A DNA stretch of 64,000 nt from Oceanihabitans sp. 2_MG-2023 (GTDB lineage: Bacteria > Bacteroidota > Bacteroidia > Flavobacteriales > Flavobacteriaceae): NCBI RefSeq assembly GCF_030547245.1, contig NZ_JAUOQT010000001.1, positions 806,001 through 870,000 on the forward strand, given 5' to 3'. The first letter of the stretch is position 1. Each line of letters starts with the position of its first letter. The notes under the pieces were generated by a model that had not been told where the DNA came from, did no database searches, and saw nothing but the letters and a program-made list of their open reading frames with translations. The position numbers were made by a program, and so were the translations under genes. This document shows positions 17,078-25,872 of this stretch, one piece after another.

Positions 17078-17734
17078 ATGATTACATTAACAGAAGAAAA
17101 TTATATAAAAGCAATTTATCATCTTGGAAGCAATGGTGATACATCCGTAAATACAAATGCTATAGCTGAAGTCATGCAGACTAAAGCTTCTTCGGTTACA
17201 GATATGATTAAAAAATTGTCGGAAAAAAATTATGCAGATTATAAAAAATACCAAGGAGTCACATTAACAGAAGCGGGAAGGGTTGTAGCTGTAAATATTA
17301 TTAGGAAACATCGACTTTGGGAAGTTTTTTTAGTTGAAAAATTGAATTTTTCTTGGGATGAAGTTCATGAAGTTGCAGAACACTTAGAGCACATTAAGTC
17401 AGAGAAGTTGATTAATCAGTTAGATGCTTTTTTAGAATTTCCGAAGCATGATCCTCATGGAGATCCAATTCCTGATAAAGAAGGAAATTTTCAGCATATA
17501 GAAAAGATTATTCTAGCTAAAGCCGAAGTTGGTTCTACATATAAATGTGTTGGAGTAGATGATGATTCTTCTAGTTTTTTAAAATATTTAGATAGTAATA
17601 AAATTGCTTTAGGCACAATAATAACCATTAAACATAGGGAGCCTTATGATAATTCTATAAAAATTGCATTAGAAAATACAGAAATTGTTGTTTCTCAAAA
17701 TGTAGCTAAGAATTTATATTTAAAGAAGGTTTAA
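17078..17734 (+). CDS. DtxR/MntR-family metal-dependent transcriptional regulator
   Basis: A 218-residue, full-length DtxR-type protein. The winged helix (about 1-65) has NTNAIAEVMQTKASSVTDMI as recognition region and VTLTEAGR in the wing. The dimerisation/metal domain (about 66-140) has RKHRLWEVFLVEKL, HEVAEHLEHI and FPKHDPHGDPIPD. A FeoA/SH3-like domain (about 150-218) follows. Metal-bound protein should repress uptake genes, and the palindrome upstream is the obvious site. Divergence from the receptor-importer genes points to Mn(II) or Fe(II) control. Confidence 0.9.
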   Translation: MITLTEENYIKAIYHLGSNGDTSVNTNAIAEVMQTKASSVTDMIKKLSEKNYADYKKYQGVTLTEAGRVVAVNIIRKHRLWEVFLVEKLNFSWDEVHEVAEHLEHIKSEKLINQLDAFLEFPKHDPHGDPIPDKEGNFQHIEKIILAKAEVGSTYKCVGVDDDSSSFLKYLDSNKIALGTIITIKHREPYDNSIKIALENTEIVVSQNVAKNLYLKKV

Positions 17735-17790
17735 AAGAAAACAAAATATTTTGGCACGATTTAGGATTATAAGCTACTAATAACTACACT

Positions 17791-18216
17791 ATGAAGTACG
17801 TATCATTTATTATTCTATTATTTGCTGCATCTGCTCTTTTTGCTCAAGATTCTACAAAAACAAATACTGTAATACCGCCAAAAATTGTGACTAAACTTAA
17901 TTTTGGTGAAGATTTACAAGTTAATGATATACGTTTAAAGTTTGTAGAAGTAGTTCAAGATTCTCGCTGTCCTAAAGCGGTTCAATGCATTTGGGAAGGA
18001 GAAGTAATTATTTTGGTAGATGTTTATGAACACAATAAAAAAGTGGTACAAAAGAAATTAGTTTTTAATGCAAGAAGTACTTTTAATAATGAAATAGGTA
18101 ATTTATTTACTTCAGATGTTTTAAATATTTCGGGTATTAAAGTAATGCCATATCCTGTTGCTAGTAATAAAATTTTGAAAGAAGATTATTATGTACAACT
18201 AGATGTAAGTAATTAA
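17791..18216 (+). CDS. Small secreted protein with Cys pair, unknown function
   Basis: A 141-residue protein with a signal peptide ending at LFAQDS. The mature part is beta-rich and has two cysteines in DSRCPKAVQCIWEGE, a motif I have seen in small Bacteroidota exported proteins of unknown role. The DSRCP...C.W pattern suggests a disulfide in the periplasm. It follows the regulator by 56 nt and could share its transcript. The stop overlaps, tail to tail, the stop of the small Cys-rich gene on the other strand. Confidence 0.7.
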   Translation: MKYVSFIILLFAASALFAQDSTKTNTVIPPKIVTKLNFGEDLQVNDIRLKFVEVVQDSRCPKAVQCIWEGEVIILVDVYEHNKKVVQKKLVFNARSTFNNEIGNLFTSDVLNISGIKVMPYPVASNKILKEDYYVQLDVSN

Positions 18217-18344
18217 TGACAACTGCAATCGTCTGTTCCGCAGGCTTTTTTAGCTTTCTTTTTATAAAAAAACTTCTTAATAATAAATGCTAATGCAAGT
18301 AAAACAGAAGAAAAAGCTAGTATATTTTGAATGATCGTATTCAT
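18213..18344 (-). CDS. FeoB-associated Cys-rich small membrane protein
   Basis: A 43-codon minus-strand frame. One membrane segment (about residues 4-22) is followed by a lysine cluster (IIKKFFYKKKAKKA) and a Cys-rich tail CGTDDCSCH. This matches the small FeoB-associated Cys-rich membrane proteins found after feoB in many genomes. It lies 44 nt downstream of feoB on the same strand. The tail may bind Fe(II) or hand it to or from FeoB; that role is inferred. Confidence 0.8.
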   Translation of the reverse strand: MNTIIQNILAFSSVLLALAFIIKKFFYKKKAKKACGTDDCSCH

Positions 18345-18388
18345 AATTAATTGGTCGAAATCTTTCTTCTAAATTTACAAAAAAAGGA

Positions 18389-20488
18389 TTACTTTAAAAA
18401 CTGATAAGCAATTAATGCTGCTATATACGCAATAATGGTCATTATTATTAATTGTAAGGTTGGCCATTTCCAAGAATTGGTTTCTCTTTTAACAATAGCT
18501 AAAGTGCTCATACACTGCATGGCAAAAGCATAAAATAAAAGTAGTGAAATACCCGAGGCTAAGGTAAATAATGGTCCGCCAGTAATTGGGTTGACTTCTT
18601 TAGCCATTCTGTTTTTAATGGTTTCTTCCTCATCACTACCAACACTATAAATGGTTGCTAATGTGCCAACAAAAACTTCACGAGCAGCAAAACTACTCAC
18701 AATAGCAATACCTATTTTCCAATCGTAACCTAGAGGCCTAATAACAGGTTCAATAGCTCTTCCTGTAATTCCAATAAAAGAGTGTTCTAGTTTATGAGAA
18801 GCCACTTTTTGGTCTAACTCTTCTTCAGATAAATTTTGCGAAGCATATTCTGTTTTTACAATTTCTTCGGCATTATTAAAGTTTTTCCCTGGTCCGTAAG
18901 AAGCTAAAAACCATAATATAATTGAGATTGCTAAAATTATTTTTCCAGCTCCAAATACAAATGATTTTGTTTTTTCTAAAACCGTTAAAGCAACATTCTT
19001 AATCAGCGGAAGCTTATAGTTTGGCATTTCTACTACAAAGAAACTTTTGTTCTTAATTTTTAGTATTTTATTTAAAATATATGCAGAAAAAATTGCTGTT
19101 CCAAATCCTATTAAATACAAAAGCATTAAAGTTAGCGCTTGGTAGCTTAAACCAAGAAAACGACCTTCGGGAATCACTAAAGCAATAATAATTAAATATA
19201 CAGGAAGCCTAGCAGCGCAGGTAGTAAAAGGGGTCACTAAAATGGTAATTAATCGTTCTTTCCAGCTTTCAATATTTCTTGTAGCCATAATTGCAGGAAT
19301 TGCACATGCGGTACCAGAAATTAACGGTACAACGCTTTTTCCGCTAAGGCCAAAGCGTCTCATAATTCTGTCCATTAAAAAGACTACACGACTCATGTAG
19401 CCACTTTCTTCTAAAAGGGCAATAAATAGAAATAAGAATGCAATTTGAGGAATAAAAATAACAACACCACCAAGCCCGGGAATTATTCCTTCGGCAATTA
19501 AATTGGTAAAAGCACCTTTAGGTAATGCGTTTTTTGTCCATTCACTTAACGAAGCAAAAGCAGAATCTATTAAATCCATTGGTATGCTAGACCAGTCATA
19601 AATAGCTTGAAAAATAGTTAATAAAATGAAAGCAAAAATGACATAACCCCAAACTTTATGGGTTAATATTTTGTCAAATTTTGCACGTAAACCTTTAGCT
19701 TGACTAGCGTCTATAGTTTGTCCTTTTTTAAGAACATTATTAATAAACTGATATCTTTTTATGGTTTCTTTTTGCTGTAATTTTTTTAAGTTGCTTGAAG
19801 ATTTAGTTTTAAAACTAGAAATAGCTTCCATTTCTTTTCTTTCTAGTTTTCCAAAATTTACATCCTGTGTAATAACTAGCCAAAGTTTGTATAAGAGTTG
19901 GTTTGGAAAAGTATTACGGAGTCTATCAAAATATTCCTTGTCAATTTCAGAAGCATGAAGACAAGGGGTAACAGATAAATCTTTATAGTCTGTAATTAGT
20001 TTTTTTAAGGAGTCTATACCTTCGCTTTTACGCGTGCTTATTAATGCTATTTTTGTTTTTAGTTGTTCTTCTAAATATTCAATGTCTAACGAAATACCTT
20101 TATATTTCATTCTGTCAGACATATTAATAACTAGAATACAAGGGATTTCTAAATCTTTTATTTGAGTAAAAAGGAGTAAGTTTCTTTTTAAATTTTCAAC
20201 ATCACTTACAACAATCGCAACATCTGGATAATCCTTATCGTTTTTATTTAAAAGCAGTTCTATAACGACATTCTCATCTAAAGAAGAAGCGTTTAAACTA
20301 TAGGTTCCAGGTAAATCTATAATATGGGCTTTTACACCACGAGGTAGTTTGCAAATACCTTCTTTTTTTTCAACCGTAATTCCAGGATAGTTTCCAACTT
20401 TTTGGTTTAAACCAGTAAGGGCATTAAACACGGAGGTTTTTCCGGTATTTGGGTTTCCAATAAGTGCAACATTTATTTGTTTACTCAT
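18389..20488 (-). CDS. feoB: Ferrous iron transporter FeoB
   Basis: A 699-residue Fe(II) transporter. The N-terminal G domain (about 1-170) has G1 GNPNTGKTSV, a switch region with YPGITVEKKEG, G3 DLPGTYSL and an NMSD G4. A helical spacer follows, then two Gate motifs in the membrane part (about 280-695), including PLISGTACAIPAIMA with the conserved Cys, and VSSFAAREVFVGTLA. Length and order are normal. Its start overlaps feoA by 8 nt, so the two are translationally coupled. Confidence 0.95.
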   Translation of the reverse strand: MSKQINVALIGNPNTGKTSVFNALTGLNQKVGNYPGITVEKKEGICKLPRGVKAHIIDLPGTYSLNASSLDENVVIELLLNKNDKDYPDVAIVVSDVENLKRNLLLFTQIKDLEIPCILVINMSDRMKYKGISLDIEYLEEQLKTKIALISTRKSEGIDSLKKLITDYKDLSVTPCLHASEIDKEYFDRLRNTFPNQLLYKLWLVITQDVNFGKLERKEMEAISSFKTKSSSNLKKLQQKETIKRYQFINNVLKKGQTIDASQAKGLRAKFDKILTHKVWGYVIFAFILLTIFQAIYDWSSIPMDLIDSAFASLSEWTKNALPKGAFTNLIAEGIIPGLGGVVIFIPQIAFLFLFIALLEESGYMSRVVFLMDRIMRRFGLSGKSVVPLISGTACAIPAIMATRNIESWKERLITILVTPFTTCAARLPVYLIIIALVIPEGRFLGLSYQALTLMLLYLIGFGTAIFSAYILNKILKIKNKSFFVVEMPNYKLPLIKNVALTVLEKTKSFVFGAGKIILAISIILWFLASYGPGKNFNNAEEIVKTEYASQNLSEEELDQKVASHKLEHSFIGITGRAIEPVIRPLGYDWKIGIAIVSSFAAREVFVGTLATIYSVGSDEEETIKNRMAKEVNPITGGPLFTLASGISLLLFYAFAMQCMSTLAIVKRETNSWKWPTLQLIIMTIIAYIAALIAYQFLK

Positions 20489-20717
20489 GGATAATTTTTT
20501 CGATTAATATATGACTTGCAGTTTCTTTTCTAATCGCTAAATGTGTTCCATTTATATTTAAATACATTGGGTCTTGAAAAGGAGCAACCTGCAGAAGCTC
20601 TACCGTATTACCAGGCAGACAACCCATTTCTAAAAGTTTTAATGGTATATGTATAGATGAAACATCCGTTATAATACCTTGTTCTCCTCGTTTAAGATGT
20701 GCTATTGTTATTTGCAA
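20481..20717 (-). CDS. feoA: FeoA, cytosolic SH3-like partner of FeoB
   Basis: A 78-residue SH3-like FeoA domain, with a hydrophobic core, the turn LLEMGCLPGNTVELLQ and a final segment GTHLAIRKETASHILIE. FeoA is required for FeoB-mediated Fe(II) uptake. It is first in the feoA-feoB-small Cys-rich operon and overlaps feoB by 8 nt. Confidence 0.92.
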   Translation of the reverse strand: MQITIAHLKRGEQGIITDVSSIHIPLKLLEMGCLPGNTVELLQVAPFQDPMYLNINGTHLAIRKETASHILIEKIIHE

Positions 20718-20743
20718 GCTTATTTAGATTGATTTTAAAGAAG

Positions 20744-20783
20744 CAAATGTACTATAAAAGTAGTTGCTAAAAAAATAGTTGCT
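20744..20783 (-). promoter_or_regulatory. Promoter region of feoAB with direct repeat
   Basis: On the minus strand TACATTTG (20751-20744) matches TAnnTTTG, about 27 nt from the feoA start. Just upstream TAGTTGCT occurs twice (20761-20768 and 20776-20783, plus-strand reading) at 15-nt spacing. This direct repeat covers the -33 region and could be a regulator site; no copy of the 17012 palindrome is seen here. Confidence 0.45.
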
Positions 20784-20790
20784 TAATAAA

Positions 20791-21462
20791 CTATTTATAT
20801 TCTTTTTTTAACGTTTTAATGTCTTCCAAAATACGTTCTACATCTTCTGTTTTTGTGCCATCATAAAAGCCTCTAATTTGACGCTTTTTGTCAATAAGCA
20901 TAAAGTTTTCAGTGTGTACCATATCAAAAGGACCTCCGTCACCTGCGTCTTTAACTGCTAGATAACTTTTTCTTGCAAGCGCGTAAATTTGTTTTTTATC
21001 TCCAGTTACTAAGTTCCATTTTTCATCATTTACACCTTTTTTTAAAGCGTAACGTTTTAATTGTGCAACACTATCTATTTTAGGTGTAACCGAATGTGAA
21101 AGCAACATCACTTCGTCATCATTTAAAATCTCTTTTTGAATTTGATACATGTTATCTGTCATTAACGGACAAATGGTTTGGCAAGTGGTAAAAAAGAAGT
21201 CGGCTACGTAAATTTTGTCTTTATAATGTTCCTGCGTTATTGTTTTTCCATTTTGATTAGTAAGGCTAAAATCTGCTATTTTATGATATTTCTTTTTATA
21301 CTGAATTGTGCTATCAACTAATTCGGCATTAACCAAAGCAGGTTGATAGACAGGGAGAACTCTGTCTACTTTTAAAATACTGTAGAAAATAGAAATAATA
21401 ATAATGGATAAAATCCCTAAAACAATAGCAAAATATTTGTAGTCTTTAAAAAATGAAAGCAT
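20791..21462 (-). CDS. SCO1/SenC-family protein, copper/thiol chaperone
   Basis: A 223-residue protein from the ATG at 21462 (MLSFFKDYKYF); an earlier ATG at 21483 is possible. A membrane anchor (about residues 9-29) precedes a thioredoxin-fold domain. The CxxxC motif is TTCQTICPLM, and the later conserved His is in VHTENFMLID, giving the usual Cu-binding Cys2His set. SCO proteins help assemble the Cu(A) site of cytochrome oxidase on the outer face of the inner membrane. No oxidase genes are in the window. Confidence 0.88.
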   Translation of the reverse strand: MLSFFKDYKYFAIVLGILSIIIISIFYSILKVDRVLPVYQPALVNAELVDSTIQYKKKYHKIADFSLTNQNGKTITQEHYKDKIYVADFFFTTCQTICPLMTDNMYQIQKEILNDDEVMLLSHSVTPKIDSVAQLKRYALKKGVNDEKWNLVTGDKKQIYALARKSYLAVKDAGDGGPFDMVHTENFMLIDKKRQIRGFYDGTKTEDVERILEDIKTLKKEYK

Positions 21463-21574
21463 GAAAAAAAAGTTTGTATACAAAATTACAATTTATTTCA
21501 TCTTGAGCTAGTAATAAAGGTTACATTAAATACAACTAAATATTGTAACTTTAATGTTTAAAAATGATATTGAA

Positions 21575-23515
21575 ATGAAAAATTATTTTTTATTGATCCT
21601 ATTATTATCTACCATTTTTTCTTTTGGGCAAACCTATGATGACGAATTAAATACTCTGGTTGAAGCAGAAGCTAAATCTGCATCCAATAGAATTTATAAC
21701 CAAAGAGTTAATTTAAATACAGGGAATTACGATGTTACTTATCATCAATTAGAATTTACTATAGACCCAAGTATTACAGGTATTTCGGGAGTTGTAACTA
21801 CACATTTTATGGCTAAAGAAAACATGACAGAAGTAACTTTTGATTTAGCAGATAATATGATCGTATCTCAAGTTTTACAAAACGGAAATACACTGTCATT
21901 TACTCAAAATACAGACGATGAGCTTGTAATAGTCTTAGCGCAAACCTTAAATACTGGGCAAACAGGGATTGTAGAGATTAGTTATTCTGGAAACCCAATA
22001 AGTTCTGGTTTTGGTTCTTTTGCTCAAACCACTCATAATAGTGATCCAATAATTTGGACATTATCGGAACCTTATGGAGCTAAAGGGTGGTGGCCTTGTA
22101 AACAAGATTTAAATGATAAAATTGAAAGTATAGACGTATATATTACAACGCCGCAATTTAATTCGCAAGGAGAAGAATATATTGCAGTTAGTAATGGTGT
22201 AGAACAAAGTCAAACCGTAAATGGTACTAATAAAACGACACATTATAAGCATGAATTTCCTATTCCAGCGTATTTAATTGCTATTGCAGCTACTAATTAT
22301 GAAGTCTATTCTCACACGGTTGCAAATAATGGGAATCCTTTCGAAATTGTAAATTATGTATATCCAGAAAGTCTAACATTGGCACAAGCTAGTACAGAAG
22401 TAACTGTAGATATTATGGAATTGTTTTCTGAGAAATTTGAGGAATATCCTTACGCTTCCGAAAAATATGGACACGCCCAATTTGGTTGGGGAGGAGGTAT
22501 GGAACATACTACCGTTTCTTTTATGGGAAGTTTTAGTAGAAATTTAATAGCTCACGAATTAGCCCACCAATGGTTTGGAGATAAAATTACTTGTGGTAGC
22601 TGGAAAGATATTTGGTTAAATGAAGGCTTTGCTACCTATTTGTCTGGACTAGTAATTGAAGATTTTGACGGAGAAGCAAGCTTTACTAGTTGGAAACAAG
22701 GACGCGTTAGTTCTATAACATCTCAAACAGATGGAGCGGTGTATTTAACAGACAGTGACACTACAAGTGTTAGTAGGATTTTTAATAGTAGATTAAGTTA
22801 CAATAAAGGATCCATGGTTTTGCACATGCTTAGAAAGAAAGTTGGAGATGCTAATTTTTATCAAGGAATGCAAGACTATTTAAGCGATACTAATTTAGCT
22901 TTCGATTATGCGAAAACTCCAGATTATATTTCTAAAATGGAAACTGCTAGTGGGGAAGATTTAACCGAGTTTTTTAACGATTGGGTATACAATCAAGGAT
23001 ATCCAACATACACAATTAATGCGAGTTGGGTAGATGTAAATAGCCTTCAATTAGAAGTAAATCAAACCCAAAGTCATAGTTCTGTGACTTATTTTGAAGC
23101 ACCTATTCCGTTAAGAATTATTGGAACAAATGGGGAAGAATTAAATATCATTTTAAATAATACTTATGAAGGAGAAACTTTTGTTGAAACTGTAAGTTTT
23201 GAAATTAGTGAAATTCTATTAGATCCAGATGTAGACCTAATTTCTAAAAATAATATGGTAACATTAAGTACCAATACTTATTATTTAAAGAATCAGTTAT
23301 TCATGTATCCAAACCCAACAACAACAAGTATTAATTTTACAAAACCGGAAGGGTTAATAGTTAATACGATTCAAATTTATGACGTATTAGGGAAATTGGT
23401 TTTAGAGTCTAGCTATCAGGAAAGTATTGCTACAGAAACATTGTCTTCTGGAGTACATTTTGTAAAATTTTCCACAAATCAAGGTGTTTTTCATAAAAGG
23501 CTGTTAAAGGATTAA
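21575..23515 (+). CDS. Secreted M1-family metallopeptidase with type IX sorting domain
   Basis: A 646-residue secreted peptidase; the ATG at 21575 (MKNYFLLILL) starts a normal signal peptide, so it is preferred over 21554. An M1 N-terminal beta-domain leads to an exopeptidase-like GGGMEHTTVSF motif, the zinc site HELAH (327-331) and third ligand Glu350 in WLNEGFATY. A C-terminal sorting domain (about 570-646) begins with MYPNPTTTSINF and ends KRLLKD, typical for export by the type IX system. It probably degrades extracellular peptides. Confidence 0.9.
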   Translation: MKNYFLLILLLSTIFSFGQTYDDELNTLVEAEAKSASNRIYNQRVNLNTGNYDVTYHQLEFTIDPSITGISGVVTTHFMAKENMTEVTFDLADNMIVSQVLQNGNTLSFTQNTDDELVIVLAQTLNTGQTGIVEISYSGNPISSGFGSFAQTTHNSDPIIWTLSEPYGAKGWWPCKQDLNDKIESIDVYITTPQFNSQGEEYIAVSNGVEQSQTVNGTNKTTHYKHEFPIPAYLIAIAATNYEVYSHTVANNGNPFEIVNYVYPESLTLAQASTEVTVDIMELFSEKFEEYPYASEKYGHAQFGWGGGMEHTTVSFMGSFSRNLIAHELAHQWFGDKITCGSWKDIWLNEGFATYLSGLVIEDFDGEASFTSWKQGRVSSITSQTDGAVYLTDSDTTSVSRIFNSRLSYNKGSMVLHMLRKKVGDANFYQGMQDYLSDTNLAFDYAKTPDYISKMETASGEDLTEFFNDWVYNQGYPTYTINASWVDVNSLQLEVNQTQSHSSVTYFEAPIPLRIIGTNGEELNIILNNTYEGETFVETVSFEISEILLDPDVDLISKNNMVTLSTNTYYLKNQLFMYPNPTTTSINFTKPEGLIVNTIQIYDVLGKLVLESSYQESIATETLSSGVHFVKFSTNQGVFHKRLLKD

Positions 23516-23555
23516 GCAATATATCTTTGCACTTTTTTTAGTTAGTATAAAAACG

Positions 23556-23563
23556 TACTTTTG
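23556..23563 (+). promoter_or_regulatory. -7 promoter element of rseP
   Basis: TACTTTTG fits TAnnTTTG and lies 25 nt before the ATG at 23588. A second match, TATCTTTG (23522-23529), lies further upstream. A TTG start codon at 23561 is inside the element and therefore unlikely to be used. Confidence 0.5.
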
Positions 23564-23587
23564 CACGTTATAAACAAAACCCAATAC

Positions 23588-24928
23588 ATGACTGTATTTA
23601 TAATTAAAGCCGCTCAGTTATTTTTGAGCCTTTCTATATTAGTAGTTTTACATGAGCTAGGACATTTTATTCCTGCAAAACTATTTAAAACCAAAGTGGA
23701 AAAGTTCTACTTATTTTTCGATATTAAATTCTCATTATTCAAGAAAAAAATTGGCGAAACCGTATATGGTATTGGTTGGTTGCCCCTTGGAGGTTATGTA
23801 AAAATAGCAGGAATGATAGATGAAAGTATGGATAAAGAGCAAATGGCTAAACCACCACAACCATGGGAGTTTCGCTCTAAGCCAACCTGGCAACGATTAA
23901 TCATTATGTTAGGTGGTGTTTTTATGAACTTTGTACTGGCATTCTTCCTTTACATGGTAATACTATTTGTTTGGGGAACCGTTTATATCAATAAAGATGA
24001 TGTAAAATATGGCTACGGAGTTAGTAAAACTATGGAGAACTATGGTTTTCAACAAGGAGATAAAATTGTTTCTGTAGATGGGGAACCAATTGAAGATTTA
24101 ACAGAAGATGTTAGTAAATATCTAATGTTTAGAAATATTGAAACCATAAAAGTAGAACATACTAATGGTGCTATGGAAGATCTTGCTATACCAGAAGATA
24201 TTGGTAAACAGCTTTTTGCAGCTGGAGATTTGCCAGCTTTCGAACCAAGATCCCCTTTTAAATTAGAAGGAGTAGAACCAGGTTTACCAGCAGAACAAGC
24301 GGGATTAAAGGCAGAAGATAAAATTGTAGCAGTTAATGGAAATCCGATTACTTATTTTTCAGATTTCACGTATCAATTAAAAAATAGTGCAACAAAAGAT
24401 ATTGTTTTACTAGTAGAACGTAATAATGAAGAAAAGGAATTTACAATAACACCAACCGAAGATAATAAGGTTGGTATTTCGGTAACCAGAACGGATCCAG
24501 ATTTTATTAAAATTAACCAGAAAGAATACGCCATAGGAGAAAGTATTTCGGGAGGTATTAGTAAAGGTTATTGGGAGATAAAAGACTATTTAGCACAATT
24601 TCAATACATATTCACTAAAAAGGGAGCATCACAAATTGGAGGTTTTGCTGCTATAGGTCAAATGTTTCCTGCACAATGGAACTGGCAAGTATTTTGGAAA
24701 ATGACAGCTTTCTTGTCTATCATGTTAGGTGTATTAAATTTATTACCAATTCCAGCACTAGATGGTGGTCATGTAATGTTTTTATTATATGAAATTGTTT
24801 CCGGAAGAAAACCAGGAGATAAATTCATGGAGTACGCGCAATTAGTTGGTTTTGTACTTCTTATAGGTTTGGTTTTGTTTGCAAACGGAAACGATGCATT
24901 TAAAGCGATTCAAGAGTGGTTAAAATAA
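23588..24928 (+). CDS. rseP: RseP-type site-2 protease (M50)
   Basis: A 446-residue intramembrane zinc protease. The catalytic HELGH (residues 22-26) lies in the first membrane segment, and the third ligand is in PIPALDGGHVMF near the C-terminus. GWLPLGGYVKIAGM is the conserved loop after the first segment, and two PDZ regions lie between (about 130-300), including GLPAEQAGLKAEDKIV. RseP cuts anti-sigma factors or signal peptide remnants within the membrane. The start is the ATG behind the promoter. Confidence 0.92.
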   Translation: MTVFIIKAAQLFLSLSILVVLHELGHFIPAKLFKTKVEKFYLFFDIKFSLFKKKIGETVYGIGWLPLGGYVKIAGMIDESMDKEQMAKPPQPWEFRSKPTWQRLIIMLGGVFMNFVLAFFLYMVILFVWGTVYINKDDVKYGYGVSKTMENYGFQQGDKIVSVDGEPIEDLTEDVSKYLMFRNIETIKVEHTNGAMEDLAIPEDIGKQLFAAGDLPAFEPRSPFKLEGVEPGLPAEQAGLKAEDKIVAVNGNPITYFSDFTYQLKNSATKDIVLLVERNNEEKEFTITPTEDNKVGISVTRTDPDFIKINQKEYAIGESISGGISKGYWEIKDYLAQFQYIFTKKGASQIGGFAAIGQMFPAQWNWQVFWKMTAFLSIMLGVLNLLPIPALDGGHVMFLLYEIVSGRKPGDKFMEYAQLVGFVLLIGLVLFANGNDAFKAIQEWLK

Positions 24929-24952
24929 TTTTAATTATTTTTAATTTTGTAT

Positions 24953-24982
24953 TTGTAGAAATTAAAAAATAATATATATTTG
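24953..24982 (+). promoter_or_regulatory. Promoter of the tRNA-Asn gene
   Basis: TTG (24953-24955), a 19-nt spacer and TATATTTG (24975-24982) form a full match to the flavobacterial promoter. The mature tRNA begins about 110 nt downstream, so the primary transcript has a 5' leader. Confidence 0.6.
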
Positions 24983-25091
24983 CACTCGCAAAAGTGATAA
25001 ACTCATTTTTTTAGGAGTTAGTTCTCTAAAAAAAATAATAGTTTTAGCAAAAGCGAAAAGTCAGAAAAAAGACTTTAAAAGAAAACGACAC

Positions 25092-25168
25092 TCCTCTTTA
25101 GCTCAGTTGGTTAGAGCATCTGACTGTTAATCAGAGGGTCCTAAGTTCGAGTCTTAGAAGAGGAGCCA
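25092..25168 (+). tRNA. tRNA-Asn (GTT)
   Basis: Full cloverleaf: acceptor TCCTCTT pairs with AAGAGGA, the D-arm has AGCTCAGTTGGTTAGAGC, and the anticodon stem TCTGA/TCAGA encloses loop CTGTTAA with anticodon GTT. The T-arm is CTAAG-TTCGAGT-CTTAG. Discriminator G is followed by an encoded CCA (25166-25168). Confidence 0.97.
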
Positions 25169-25176
25169 AATGGGTA

Positions 25177-25208
25177 AAAGCCTTTACAGCAATGTAAGGG
25201 CTTTTTTT
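25177..25208 (+). terminator. Intrinsic terminator after tRNA-Asn
   Basis: AGCCTTTACA-GCAA-TGTAAGGGCT forms a stem-loop and is followed by a run of seven T. It closes the tRNA transcript before the signalling region. Confidence 0.85.
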
Positions 25209-25305
25209 ATGGCGTAAAGTGAAATTTAAAACACTTTCTGTTATCTCGGCTATAATAAATCTCTTGCTATGTTGTTTGTATATAGGTGTTTATGGTTTTA
25301 TAAAA

Positions 25306-25395
25306 CCATTCGTCGACACTTGCTTCCCGCCCATCTATAGACATTGTTTGTTAAAAGAATATTTAATATAACAGGTTAGTCTTCGGTTAATTTTG
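25306..25395 (+). promoter_or_regulatory. Candidate LytTR site A and promoter of the 106-aa gene
   Basis: CCATTCGTCGACACT (25306-25320) is a strong copy of the motif shared by seven promoters here. A weaker copy, CCGCCCATCTATAGA (25327-25341), lies 21 nt on. The -7 element TAATTTTG (25388-25395) is 82 nt from the first and 61 nt from the second. The same 82/61 geometry occurs at site B. Confidence 0.65.
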
Positions 25396-25417
25396 TACCA
25401 GTTAATCCAAACAAACC

Positions 25418-25738
25418 ATGTTAAAAACAGAAGTTCCCTCTTTATTATTTTTAAATAAAATAAGTAGAAAGTTATTTAAAAATGAAAAAAATAATACAGT
25501 CGAAAATAATACATATCCAATTAACATTGATGATGAAAAATATAGCTTAAAAACGATGGAAAAATATGCTTTAAATAAAAACATAAGAAACTTAGAGTTT
25601 ATAAATCATTTAGAAATGAATTTACAAGACAAACAATTAAAAAATATGCCCCTTGAGTTTCTTACAGATTTAAAACAATTAAAAATACATTCTCAAAACA
25701 ATCTATTAACAACACTTTATTCTATTAATAAAAAATAG
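25418..25738 (+). CDS. Hypothetical protein, 106 aa, of the LytTR-linked regulon
   Basis: A 106-residue soluble protein, Lys/Asn-rich and mostly helical, without signal peptide, membrane segment or recognised motif. The C-terminal half has an amphipathic segment with LEMNLQDKQLKNMPLEFL. The ATG lies 22 nt after a -7 element that carries a candidate LytTR site at the standard distance, so it is likely a genuine gene. It is the first gene of the signalling region and is not in the downstream operon. No function can be assigned. Confidence 0.55.
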   Translation: MLKTEVPSLLFLNKISRKLFKNEKNNTVENNTYPINIDDEKYSLKTMEKYALNKNIRNLEFINHLEMNLQDKQLKNMPLEFLTDLKQLKIHSQNNLLTTLYSINKK

Positions 25739-25757
25739 ATTTAGGTATTGTAAAAAA

Positions 25758-25847
25758 CCATTGGTCGACACTTAAACGTTATTGGTCGACACTAAAATCG
25801 TTCTAATCGAATATAAAAAATAAAAACTCCTATTAAATCTAGCTTTG
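25758..25847 (+). promoter_or_regulatory. Candidate LytTR site B and promoter of the signalling operon
   Basis: CCATTGGTCGACACT (25758-25772) and TTATTGGTCGACACT (25779-25793) share 13 of 15 bases and are spaced 21 nt apart. The -7 element TAGCTTTG (25840-25847) lies 82 and 61 nt from them. Direct repeats at about two helical turns are the known form of LytTR-domain sites, and the operon behind this promoter encodes a LytTR regulator. This suggests autoregulation. Confidence 0.75.
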
Positions 25848-25872
25848 TTGTGTTAAATAAAAGACCCTCGTA

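Noticed and set aside
23561-23587. TTG start of rseP at 23561
   Set aside because: It lies within the -7 promoter element; the ATG at 23588 gives the normal RseP N-terminus.
24953-25400. tRNA-Asn as an integration boundary of a genomic island carrying the NO/exopolysaccharide genes
   Set aside because: No integrase, direct repeat of the tRNA 3' end or clear change of base composition was seen; the CCA-encoding tRNA is normal.
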